Of a stretch of DNA of 10,859 bases, positions 1 through 5,056 are shown in pieces. The translations under genes were made by a program, and so were the position numbers. The stretch's first letter is position 1. Every line of letters begins with the position of its first letter. Origin of the DNA: DSOS01 sp035286585 (GTDB lineage Bacteria > Chloroflexota > Anaerolineae > Anaerolineales > UBA4823); assembly GCA_035286585.1 (NCBI GenBank), contig DATEDC010000134.1, positions 1 through 10,859 on the forward strand, written 5' to 3'. Below the pieces are notes generated by a model, which worked only from the letters and a program-made list of their open reading frames with translations, was not told the origin of the DNA and searched no databases.

Positions 1-28
1 TAAGAACAAATATTGGATCGCCGGGAAG

Positions 29-316
29 TTAAGCTCTGCGTCCGGGCATGACCAGGTTGACGATGTCGTTCAAGAACACCGAACCAACCCAGGCGCCCAC
101 CGCTGAAGCGACCATGCCCTCAGGGCTCAAGGCTTCAAAGGCGCCCATAGTGGTAACGCCCCAACCAAAAACAACCCCGCCAACGAGACCGATCACCTTG
201 GTATACCAGGGATTCGGGTCGGGAGGCGGGGGCCAGGGGAGAGGCCATCTCCTGGACCAGGGTGTGCCACACCAGCCTACCAGCGCCCACCAGATTAGCC
301 TTACTTCGCCCGCCAG
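29..316 (-). CDS. small membrane protein frame downstream of tupA, start codon unclear
   Basis: The frame is open from just inside the 3' end of tupA to a TAA at 29-31. It reads like a real membrane protein: a hydrophobic stretch (LIWWALVGWCG), a proline-rich linker (PPPPDPNPWY), a glycine-rich helix (KVIGLVGGVVFGWGVTTMG), a second helix (GMVASAVGAWVGSVFLNDIV) and the end NLVMPGRRA. The problem is the start. An in-frame TGA lies at 326-328, and no ATG, GTG or TTG follows before a GTG at 194-196, which would cut off the first helix and the linker. The coordinates use a CTG at 314-316; an ATC at 293-295 is another rare option. Either an unusual start codon is used, or the gene has lost its start by mutation or frameshift. 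It follows tupA directly, so it is probably the last cistron of that transcript. I do not recognise the family, and no function can be assigned. Confidence 0.4.
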   Translation of the reverse strand: MAGEVRLIWWALVGWCGTPWSRRWPLPWPPPPDPNPWYTKVIGLVGGVVFGWGVTTMGAFEALSPEGMVASAVGAWVGSVFLNDIVNLVMPGRRA

Positions 317-1155
317 GCAGCCGAATCAGGGGTGAACAACGCTTCGCCGAACTCATCCACGCCGAACTGAGCGATCTTTTCCTGGGTGGGCACAGACACC
401 AGCCAGTCGATAAAGGCATTTGCCAGGTCGGCCTGGATGTGGGCGCCTTTTTCCGGGTTGACAGCGATGACTCCATAGGGGTTGAACAAAAGCGGGTCGC
501 CTTCCACCAGGACCAGCAGGCGGGCGCCCGCCCGGCTGCGGATCAAGAAGGTGGCCCGGTCGCTCAGCGTATAAGCCTGCTGCTCATCCGCCATGGTCAG
601 CACCTCTCCCATGCCCTGCCCGGCGGACAGGTACCAATCCCCCCGGGGTTCGATGCCCGCCGCAGCCCAGATGGATCTTTCCTTGGCATGGGTGCCGGAA
701 TCGTCGCCGCGGGAGATGAAGGCAGCCTGGCTGAGGGCGATATTTTTAAAAGCTTCAGCCGCATCTGTCAGACCGCGGATCGCGGCGGGGTCGCCAGCGG
801 GACCCACAATCACGAAGTCGTTGTACATCACATCTTCACGCCGCACGCCGTGGCCAGCCTGCATAAATTCATCCTCTCTGGATCGGGCGTGAACCAGCAG
901 CACATCGGCATTGCCGTCCTCACCCAATTGGATCGCCTGCCCGGTGCCCTCTGCGATTACATCCACGCTCACCCGATACTCGCTTTCGAAGCCGGAGAGC
1001 AGGTAGGCGAGCAAGCCCGAATCTTCGGTGCTGGTGGTGGTCGCCAGGATCAGGGTTTGCCCCTGGAATGATTTCGCTGGAGCTGGAGCGGCTGGCAGCC
1101 GGGCGCAACTGCCAAGCAGGAATACCAGGAAAATTCTCAGGACAACATCGAGCAC
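301..1155 (-). CDS. tupA: tungstate ABC transporter, substrate-binding lipoprotein
   Basis: This is the extracytoplasmic binding protein that captures tungstate and delivers it to the TupBC membrane complex. The 284-residue product starts with a lipoprotein signal: a hydrophobic run at residues 3-15, then LLGSC with the lipidated Cys at residue 17. The mature part begins with the family hallmark ATTTSTEDSG at 38-47; the TTTS segment is the known oxyanion-binding motif of TupA. SRGDDSGTHAKE follows at 148-159, and the length is normal. The start is a GTG at 1153-1155: a GAGG stands 7 bases upstream, and the nearby ATG is in another frame and soon stops. It is the third cistron, 30 bases after tupC; the more familiar order puts tupA first. 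Tungstate is preferred over molybdate because of TTTS, but selectivity cannot be proved from sequence. Confidence 0.9.
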   Translation of the reverse strand: MLDVVLRIFLVFLLGSCARLPAAPAPAKSFQGQTLILATTTSTEDSGLLAYLLSGFESEYRVSVDVIAEGTGQAIQLGEDGNADVLLVHARSREDEFMQAGHGVRREDVMYNDFVIVGPAGDPAAIRGLTDAAEAFKNIALSQAAFISRGDDSGTHAKERSIWAAAGIEPRGDWYLSAGQGMGEVLTMADEQQAYTLSDRATFLIRSRAGARLLVLVEGDPLLFNPYGVIAVNPEKGAHIQADLANAFIDWLVSVPTQEKIAQFGVDEFGEALFTPDSAAWRAK

Positions 1156-1185
1156 TCGATAACCTCGGACGTTGTAATCATGGTC

Positions 1186-1917
1186 TCAATAAACGTACTC
1201 ACCGCGTACGAAGGCCGCCGTGCGCGGGTCGGCGGGGCGCTCAAAGAAGTCGTCCACGCTGGCAACCTCGATCATCTGCCCGTCTAAGAGCAACGCCACC
1301 CGATTGGCCAGCCGGCGGGCCTGGAATATGTTGTGGGTGACAAGCACTAGGGTTGCCTTCTGCTGGCGGTTGAGCGCCTGAACGGTAGCTTCGATCAAGC
1401 CGATGTTGTAGGGGTCCAGGTTGGCAGAAGGCTCATCCAGCAGCAGCACCTCTGGTTCGAGCGCCATGGCGCGGGCCAGGGCCACCCGCTGGGCTTCGCC
1501 GCCGGATAAGGTGCGGGCTGGCTGAGACGCCAGCGCGGCCAGCCCGACCACCTCCAGCGCAGCGGAGGTTTTATCGTCAGCGTTGCGCTGGCCGCGCAAC
1601 CCCAGCCCGTAATGCACGTTTCCCCACACGCTGCGGTTGAGCAGCATCGGTCGCTGAAAAACAGTGGTAACCCGCCGGCGGATTTCCACCGGGACCTCCC
1701 GGACGGCGCTGAACTCGGTCTCATTGAAAAAGATCTGCCCCTCGGTGGGCGGCTCGAGGAAATTGAGCAGGCGCAGCAGCGTGCTTTTCCCGGCTCCACT
1801 GGGACCGACAATGGCAAAGGCCTCTCCCTGTTGAATATCCAGGTGGTCTACCTGCAGGACTCTGCGCCCATTGTAGGCTTTCACCAGATTACGCAGGCGG
1901 TAAATGGGAGCGTTCAT
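1186..1917 (-). CDS. tupC: tungstate ABC transporter, ATP-binding protein
   Basis: This is the cytoplasmic ATPase that powers tungstate import with TupB. All ABC motifs are visible in the 243 residues: Walker A GPSGAGKST at 38-46, Q-loop Gln 88, signature LSGGE at 137-141 followed by AQRVALARA, Walker B VLLLDEP at 157-163, and the switch histidine in VTHN at 195. The C-terminus ends soon after the core, with no TOBE-like regulatory domain of the kind found in ModC. That short form fits TupC. Its ATG overlaps the tupB stop codon (ATGA), which indicates translational coupling. Assignment to tungstate rather than another oxyanion rests on the neighbouring TupA. Confidence 0.9.
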   Translation of the reverse strand: MNAPIYRLRNLVKAYNGRRVLQVDHLDIQQGEAFAIVGPSGAGKSTLLRLLNFLEPPTEGQIFFNETEFSAVREVPVEIRRRVTTVFQRPMLLNRSVWGNVHYGLGLRGQRNADDKTSAALEVVGLAALASQPARTLSGGEAQRVALARAMALEPEVLLLDEPSANLDPYNIGLIEATVQALNRQQKATLVLVTHNIFQARRLANRVALLLDGQMIEVASVDDFFERPADPRTAAFVRGEYVY

Positions 1918-2576
1918 TCGTCGATAGATCTCCCCTGCAGGCGCAGCATAGCCAGGTTGGCGACAAAAGTCAGCCCCAGCAGGACAAATCCAAGAGCCAG
2001 GGCGAGCTCGAAATTTCCTTTGCGCGTCTCCAGGACGATAGCAGTGGTCAGGACCCGGGTGCGACCTTCGATGTTTCCGCCCACCAGCATGACCGCCCCG
2101 ACCTCGGAGATAATGCCGCCGAAACCGGCAATCAGCGAAACCAACACGCCCAAGCGCGCCTCAGACATGATTGTCAGGGCAGCCTGGCGATCCGTGGCGC
2201 CCAGCGAGCGCACCTGCAGGCGTACCTGCGGATCGACAGCCATCACGGCTGCCATACTGAACCCCGCAATCAACGGAAAAGCAATAATGCTCTGCGCCAG
2301 GATCATCGCCCCCGGGGTGAACAGGAGGGGCAAAAACGGCAGGTTCAGGCTGCTGAGCGGCCCGCTGCGGGAGAGCAGCAAGTAAACAAACAGCCCGATC
2401 ACCACCGGCGGGAAACCCATGCCGGTGTACAGGGTGGCGACCAGCAGGCGGCGGCCCGGGAAACGGCGCAGCCCTAAAAAAGCGCCCACCGGGATGCCGG
2501 CGAGAGCGCTGATCAGCAGGGCAAACCCGGAAACACGCAGCGAGAGCAGGACGATTTCAAGCAGATCGTTGGACAT
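1914..2576 (-). CDS. tupB: tungstate ABC transporter, permease
   Basis: This integral membrane permease forms the channel for tungstate. The 220-residue product shows about five hydrophobic segments (roughly 11-36, 44-69, 84-113, 141-167 and 190-213). The EAA-type coupling loop for the ATPase reads VRSLGATDRQAAL at 122-134, and conserved ISEVGAVMLVGGNI follows at 156-169. The length is normal for the family. It is the first gene of the operon, overlaps tupC by 4 bases, and has a leader of roughly 90 bases with a hairpin just before the ATG. The best Shine-Dalgarno-like bases (AGGG) lie about 11 bases upstream, partly inside that hairpin. Confidence 0.9.
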   Translation of the reverse strand: MSNDLLEIVLLSLRVSGFALLISALAGIPVGAFLGLRRFPGRRLLVATLYTGMGFPPVVIGLFVYLLLSRSGPLSSLNLPFLPLLFTPGAMILAQSIIAFPLIAGFSMAAVMAVDPQVRLQVRSLGATDRQAALTIMSEARLGVLVSLIAGFGGIISEVGAVMLVGGNIEGRTRVLTTAIVLETRKGNFELALALGFVLLGLTFVANLAMLRLQGRSIDE

Positions 2577-2588
2577 ATTTGATCACGC

Positions 2589-2618
2589 CCTGTCATCAAC
2601 GCTGCTGGATGAAACAGG
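2589..2618 (-). promoter_or_regulatory. leader hairpin before tupB
   Basis: On the minus strand CCTGT-TT-CATC pairs with GATG-ACAGG around a 10-base loop (CAGCAGCGTT). That gives nine pairs with a two-base bulge. The 3' arm contains AGG of the only AGGG-like ribosome binding bases before tupB, 12 bases from the ATG. The position suggests control of translation, but it could equally be a protein-binding inverted repeat or chance. It does not resemble the molybdenum-cofactor riboswitch, which is much larger. Confidence 0.4.
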
Positions 2619-2654
2619 ATGGTTAATGGTTAGATGACTACATGCACAGGACAA

Positions 2655-2668
2655 CTGTATAATCTGTA
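2655..2668 (-). promoter_or_regulatory. direct repeat TACAG-N4-TACAG, possible operator
   Basis: On the minus strand the sequence TACAGATTATACAG lies just downstream of the tup -10 box, around the predicted transcription start. Two identical pentamers 9 bases apart at this place would suit a repressor site, with the adjacent GntR-type regulator the natural candidate. No second copy of this repeat is visible in the regulator's own promoter, which weakens the case. Confidence 0.25.
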
Positions 2669-2676
2669 CCCCTACA

Positions 2677-2705
2677 AGTATACTTTGAATTTGCCAGTCT
2701 GTCCA
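2677..2705 (-). promoter_or_regulatory. sigma-70-type promoter of the tup operon
   Basis: TGGACA (2700-2705) and TATACT (2677-2682) are separated by exactly 17 bases on the minus strand. The predicted start site near 2670 gives tupB a leader of about 94 bases. The promoter lies 34 bases beyond the regulator's stop codon, so the transporter can be transcribed separately from its regulator. A direct repeat GGTGGG (2713-2718 and 2734-2739, 21 bases apart) sits just upstream of the -35 box. Confidence 0.6.
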
Positions 2706-2739
2706 GTAAAATGGTGGGAATATTGCGTCTGGCGGTGGG

Positions 2740-3840
2740 CTAATCCCTATAGACCCAATCCAGTCTGCCGGTGATATCCGGGTCATAACCCCCAAAGCTA
2801 CGAAACACGGCTTTGCTGTCCGAGCTGCGCAACCATTCGAGGAGGCCGGCGATGGCAGGCGCTTCCAGCGAGGCCGCCGGGATGACCAGATCGTAGCGCT
2901 CGCGGGTCAGCAGGATGAAATCCAGGCCGTAGCTGCGGGCGGCGGCCTCCAGGCCCAGCCCTGCCTGCGCCTGGCCTTCGTCCACCGCGCGGGCGACCTC
3001 GAAGTGGGTCAGGTATACATCCTGGTAGCCCGAGATCGATTCTGCCTGAAGACCCAGCTTGTGCAACTGGGCATCCAACCAGACCCGGGTCCCCGAACCG
3101 GGCTGGCGGTTGGCAAAACGCAAACCCGGTTGAGCCAGGTCTGCCAGGCTGGTCAAACCAGCGGGGTTGCCGGGCGGGAGGATCAAGCCCAGGCGGCGGT
3201 GGGCCAGTGCCACCAGGGCGAGGCGCACGCCGGGCAGCAGGCGGCGCACGAAAGGCAGGTTATAGGTGTCGGTTTCGGCGTCCCACAGGTGGCAACCAGC
3301 CAGGTCCGCCTGACCTTCAGCCAGAGCGATCAGCCCCCCCAGGCTGCCGCTGAAGGTAAGCTGCAAGGCGTAACCGGGGACGAGCTCCTCGAAATGGCTC
3401 GCCAACCAGGCGAGCACCAGATCATGGCTGCCAGCAAAGCGCAGGCTGCCCGCCGGGGGCGGTTCGGGGTTATGAGCCACCACCCGCCAGCGGTCCAGCG
3501 CCTGGCGCACAGCTTGCTCGACCTCGGCAGGCGAGTAGCCGGCGGTGAGCACCTCCAGCAGGAAAGCCTCGGCGCGGTGCACCAGGGTCGCCCGGCGCAG
3601 GGGGGACTCGGCGCGAGCGGGCAAACGCCCGACCACGCGAGTGCCCTGCCCAGCCCGGCTGGTCACCAGCCCCTGGTGGGCCAGCTCCTGGTAGGCGCGC
3701 TGGACGGTGCCCAATGTGCAGCCCCAGCGGGCGGTCATCTGGCGCACGGAGGGCAGGCGGTCGCCAGGCTTAAGCTCTCCGGAAAGGATTGCCTGGCGCA
3801 CTGCCTGTGCGATCTGCTGATAGAGGTAAACGCTTTCCAT
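2740..3840 (-). CDS. GntR-type HTH / PBP_like fusion regulator, probable tungstate or molybdate sensor
   Basis: This is a cytoplasmic one-component transcription factor of 366 residues. Residues 5-72 form a GntR-type winged helix (YLYQQIAQAVRQAILSGELK, LPSVRQM, GTVQRAYQELAHQGLV). After a helical linker, residues about 135-340 form a periplasmic-binding-protein-like domain of the PBP_like type, with the family motif NRQPGSGTR at 244-252. Such domains bind oxyanions in molybdate-type regulators, so an intracellular tungstate or molybdate ligand is likely; that is inference from family and position. The ATG at 3838-3840 is chosen over an upstream TTG at 3874-3876 because the TTG lies inside the -35 box. 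It stands directly upstream of the tup operon on the same strand and probably controls it. The sign of regulation cannot be read from the sequence. Confidence 0.85.
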   Translation of the reverse strand: MESVYLYQQIAQAVRQAILSGELKPGDRLPSVRQMTARWGCTLGTVQRAYQELAHQGLVTSRAGQGTRVVGRLPARAESPLRRATLVHRAEAFLLEVLTAGYSPAEVEQAVRQALDRWRVVAHNPEPPPAGSLRFAGSHDLVLAWLASHFEELVPGYALQLTFSGSLGGLIALAEGQADLAGCHLWDAETDTYNLPFVRRLLPGVRLALVALAHRRLGLILPPGNPAGLTSLADLAQPGLRFANRQPGSGTRVWLDAQLHKLGLQAESISGYQDVYLTHFEVARAVDEGQAQAGLGLEAAARSYGLDFILLTRERYDLVIPAASLEAPAIAGLLEWLRSSDSKAVFRSFGGYDPDITGRLDWVYRD

Positions 3841-3847
3841 ACCTGGA

Positions 3848-3876
3848 AGTATATTGTGAACCAACCAGGATAGCAA
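3848..3876 (-). promoter_or_regulatory. promoter of the GntR/PBP regulator, probably leaderless
   Basis: TTGCTA (3871-3876), a 17-base spacer and TATACT (3848-3853) lie on the minus strand, only 7 bases before the ATG. Transcription would start on or beside the A of ATG, leaving no room for a ribosome binding site. An inverted pair CCTGG/CCAGG (3842-3846 and 3865-3869) brackets the -10 box and spacer and could be an autoregulatory operator. Confidence 0.55.
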
Positions 3877-3881
3877 GCTGA

Positions 3882-4064
3882 AACAGTTGGGAAGATTGGA
3901 CCGCTTTTAAAGTTCTCCCGCGTGCTGAACAGCAGGCCGTATTGCGCCGCTTGATACAAGATGAGAATCTGCGGCGTGATCTGGTAGATCTGGCCCTAAT
4001 TGAGGAAAGGCGTGACGAACCGGCGCTAGCGCTACGGGATTATGTTCACCAACAATCCAATTAG
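3882..4064 (+). pseudogene. antitoxin gene remnant, N-terminus missing
   Basis: The frame reads from a TGA at 3879-3881 to a TAG at 4062-4064 and contains a sensible acidic/basic helical C-terminus (AEQQAVLRRLIQDENLRR, DLVDLALIEERRDEPALALR, ending DYVHQQSN). This has the look of the small antitoxins that precede RelE/ParE toxins. No ATG is present in the frame, and the expected DNA-binding N-terminus is absent; the sequence runs straight back to the promoter of the neighbouring regulator. It ends 5 bases before the toxin start, the usual antitoxin-toxin spacing. It is most likely a dead remnant after a deletion. The type assignment rests on position and style, not on a recognised motif. Confidence 0.5.
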
Positions 4065-4069
4065 AGCAT

Positions 4070-4177
4070 ATGACCTACAGCGTCCAGATCAAACGCTCTG
4101 CTGAAAAGGAATTGGACGCGCTCGAACCACGATTGCGGCAACGCATTCTTGTCCGGCTTCAGTTTGCTCCCAAGTAG
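4070..4177 (+). pseudogene. RelE/ParE-type toxin, truncated to 35 residues
   Basis: The product starts MTYSVQIKRSAEKELDAL and continues EPRLRQRILVRLQ, which is the standard beta-strand plus two-helix N-terminus of the RelE/ParE toxin family (normally about 85-95 residues). After RLQ it reads FAPK and stops at TAG (4175-4177), so the strands carrying the catalytic residues are gone. It cannot be a functional ribonuclease. Together with the decapitated antitoxin it marks a decayed toxin-antitoxin module. The break lies about 50 bases from the end of the tRNA-like gene on the opposite strand. Confidence 0.65.
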
Positions 4178-4186
4178 GTTAAACCA

Positions 4187-4219
4187 AAGCCCCCGCGGTA
4201 TCGATCTCCACAGGGGCCT
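4187..4219 (-). terminator. possible terminator behind the tRNA-like gene
   Basis: On the minus strand AGGCCCC pairs with GGGGCTT around a 19-base loop, 10 bases past the encoded CCA of the tRNA-like gene. It is followed by TGGTTTAACC, only weakly T-rich. Position supports a terminator for the small RNA; the long loop and weak T-tract lower the confidence. Confidence 0.3.
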
Positions 4220-4228
4220 CAGTCGGCG

Positions 4229-4302
4229 TGGCGGGCGCGGAGGGATTCGAACCCCCGACCTCATGGGGTGCTCCCATCAGGGTACCGGCAGTGCTCACAC
4301 CC
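4229..4302 (-). tRNA. tRNA-like gene with non-canonical body (possible pseudo-tRNA)
   Basis: The 3' half is clearly tRNA: T-stem GGGGG/CCCTC (one wobble pair) around the loop TTCGAAT, acceptor strand CGCGCCC, discriminator G and encoded CCA (4229-4231). A matching 5' acceptor GGGTGTG at 4296-4302 pairs at all seven positions, two of them G-T. In between, CCTGATGGG and CCCATGAGG form a nine-position hairpin with one G-G mismatch and a five-base loop where the anticodon arm should be. Only a 14-base linker (AGCACTGCCGGTAC) stands in the D-arm position, and it forms no D-stem. Opening the innermost pair gives a 7-base loop, but position 33 is not T, so no amino acid is assigned. Length is 74 with CCA. 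It may be a degenerate tRNA, a D-armless tRNA-like RNA, or a tRNA 3' end left by an integrated element. Confidence 0.5.
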
Positions 4303-4341
4303 GGTTGGCTGACATTTCAAAACTAGCAGGATTGCAGGCAC

Positions 4342-4370
4342 ATTATATAGCAACTGCCTCTTCTCCACAA
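4342..4370 (-). promoter_or_regulatory. promoter reading into the tRNA-like gene
   Basis: TTGTGG (4365-4370), a 17-base spacer and a perfect TATAAT (4342-4347) lie on the minus strand. The predicted start near 4335 is about 33 bases before the 5' acceptor strand of the tRNA-like gene. Nothing else on the minus strand lies close enough to be its target. Confidence 0.5.
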
Positions 4371-4425
4371 GTCAATTTAGCTTAAAAAATTCGGCCAGAA
4401 CCTGTTCACCCTTTGGGCTACTCCA

Positions 4426-4436
4426 GGGTTTAACCC
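4426..4436. promoter_or_regulatory. small palindrome GGGTTTAACCC between divergent promoters
   Basis: The arms GGGTT/AACCC flank a single central base, 22 bases upstream of the -35 box of the LuxR-type gene. A second inverted pair ACCCT/AGGGT (4408-4412 and 4425-4429) overlaps it. It could be an operator for the HTH protein encoded next to it, but so short a palindrome may be chance. Confidence 0.2.
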
Positions 4437-4458
4437 CAAAAATCCCCCCGTCTGCCCC

Positions 4459-4487
4459 TTGACTAGTACACATGTTCTATATATGAT
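4459..4487 (+). promoter_or_regulatory. sigma-70-type promoter of the HTH and zinc-ribbon genes
   Basis: TTGACT (4459-4464) and TATGAT (4482-4487) are 17 bases apart. The predicted start near 4494 gives a 35-base leader to the ATG at 4529. This also rules out the in-frame GTG at 4490 as the start, because it would lie upstream of the transcript's 5' end. Confidence 0.6.
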
Positions 4488-4528
4488 GGGTGCATACCTG
4501 CTCATTATTCCCGCCACACCCCGATGTT

Positions 4529-4804
4529 ATGTCGCCTTCTAAGATTTCACCAGCCACCCTTGAAAAGCTCACTGATTTGCGCACCCGCTGGGAGAAACTG
4601 ACCTATCGCCAGCAAGAGATCGCCCTGCTGGTGATGGGCGAAAACCTGACCAACAGGCAGATCGCCCAGCGCCTGTCGCTCAGCCGGCACACGGTAAAGG
4701 ATCACCTCTCCGCCGTCTACGCCCTCCTGGAGGTGAGGGGGCGGCGAAGCCTGCGCCGCCTGATGATCTACGCCGCCAAGCACGGTGAGTTGCTCGATGA
4801 GTGA
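4529..4804 (+). CDS. stand-alone LuxR-type helix-turn-helix protein
   Basis: This is a small DNA-binding protein of 91 residues consisting almost entirely of a LuxR/GerE C-terminal HTH domain. The domain starts at LTYRQQEIALLVMGENLTN (24-42), continues RQIAQRLSLSRHTVKDHLSAV (43-63), where SRHTVKDH (52-59) is the recognition-helix region, and ends in LLEVRGRRSLRRLMIYAAK. The pattern LT.R..E...L...G..N..IA..L..S..TVK.HL matches the family. There is no receiver, PAS or autoinducer domain, so any signal must come from a partner or from DNA occupancy alone. The ATG is chosen because the promoter's predicted start lies between it and the earlier GTG. No strong ribosome binding site is visible. The zinc-ribbon-like gene follows after 28 bases and is probably cotranscribed. 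Confidence 0.8.
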   Translation: MSPSKISPATLEKLTDLRTRWEKLTYRQQEIALLVMGENLTNRQIAQRLSLSRHTVKDHLSAVYALLEVRGRRSLRRLMIYAAKHGELLDE

Positions 4805-4832
4805 CGCATTGAGTTAATCCGTGAGATGTTAT

Positions 4833-5033
4833 ATGAGCTTCTTGAAAATCACCCACCCTCTGCCGCCGGAGAAGAAAAAACGCCGCCCCCTGCGGTGTAG
4901 AACCACGATCTACTGCGATTGCGGCCAGCCCGCTGTCGTCCGCCTACGGGTCAAAGTCGGCGCGAACGGCTGCTACAGGGTGACCCTGAACCTGTGCCCC
5001 GATTGCCTGGCGTTGGAAGAAGGAGACCGCTGA
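4833..5033 (+). CDS. small cysteine-rich zinc-ribbon-like protein
   Basis: The product has 66 residues with a basic N-terminus (PPEKKKRRPLRCR) and a CDC pair at Cys 28 and 30, followed 25 residues later by CPDC at Cys 55 and 58. Two cysteine knuckles separated by a beta-rich segment (AVVRLRVKV, CYRVTLNL) are typical of a zinc ribbon. Extra cysteines occur at 22 and 47. The metal-binding role is inferred from this spacing; I do not recognise the family. An in-frame GTG at 4821 could add four residues (start MRCY); the ATG is preferred, with GTGAG about 8 bases upstream. It lies 28 bases after the HTH gene and converges on the SDR gene with 23 bases between stop codons. Its basic tail suggests nucleic-acid or protein binding. 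Confidence 0.6.
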   Translation: MSFLKITHPLPPEKKKRRPLRCRTTIYCDCGQPAVVRLRVKVGANGCYRVTLNLCPDCLALEEGDR

Positions 5034-5056
5034 AGCGCTGAGAACGCTAGGTCCGC

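Noticed and set aside
262..1071. Long + strand open frame opposite tupA
   Set aside because: It is the antisense shadow of a well-recognised gene; the translation is low-complexity with no motifs. GC-rich coding DNA commonly leaves the opposite strand open. The same applies to + strand frames at 3004-3873, 5111-6016, 8153-8785 and 9428-9748.
2635..2663. + strand promoter TGACTA-17-TATAAT inside the tup control region
   Set aside because: The -35 match is poor and there is no + strand gene downstream, only the regulator on the opposite strand.
2577..2676. Molybdenum/tungsten cofactor riboswitch before tupB
   Set aside because: The leader is under 100 bases and shows a single simple hairpin rather than the multi-helix core of that riboswitch class.
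3841..3876. Longer regulator start at the TTG (3874-3876)
   Set aside because: That TTG overlaps the -35 box of a good promoter, and the extra 12 residues precede the normal GntR-type N-terminus.
4229..4302. tRNA-Cys reading (GCA) from the 7-base version of the central loop
   Set aside because: Position 33 would be A rather than T, the discriminator is G rather than T, and there is no D-stem; an amino-acid identity is not supportable.
4187..4335. tmRNA
   Set aside because: The element is far too short to hold a tag reading frame and pseudoknots; only the topology of the tRNA-like end is similar.
4149..4385. + strand frame reading RGGRGGIRTPDL
   Set aside because: This is a translation across the antisense strand of the tRNA T-arm and acceptor, a familiar false gene. 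The minus-strand frame at 4061-4264 (RSGVRIPPRPP) is its partner and equally false.
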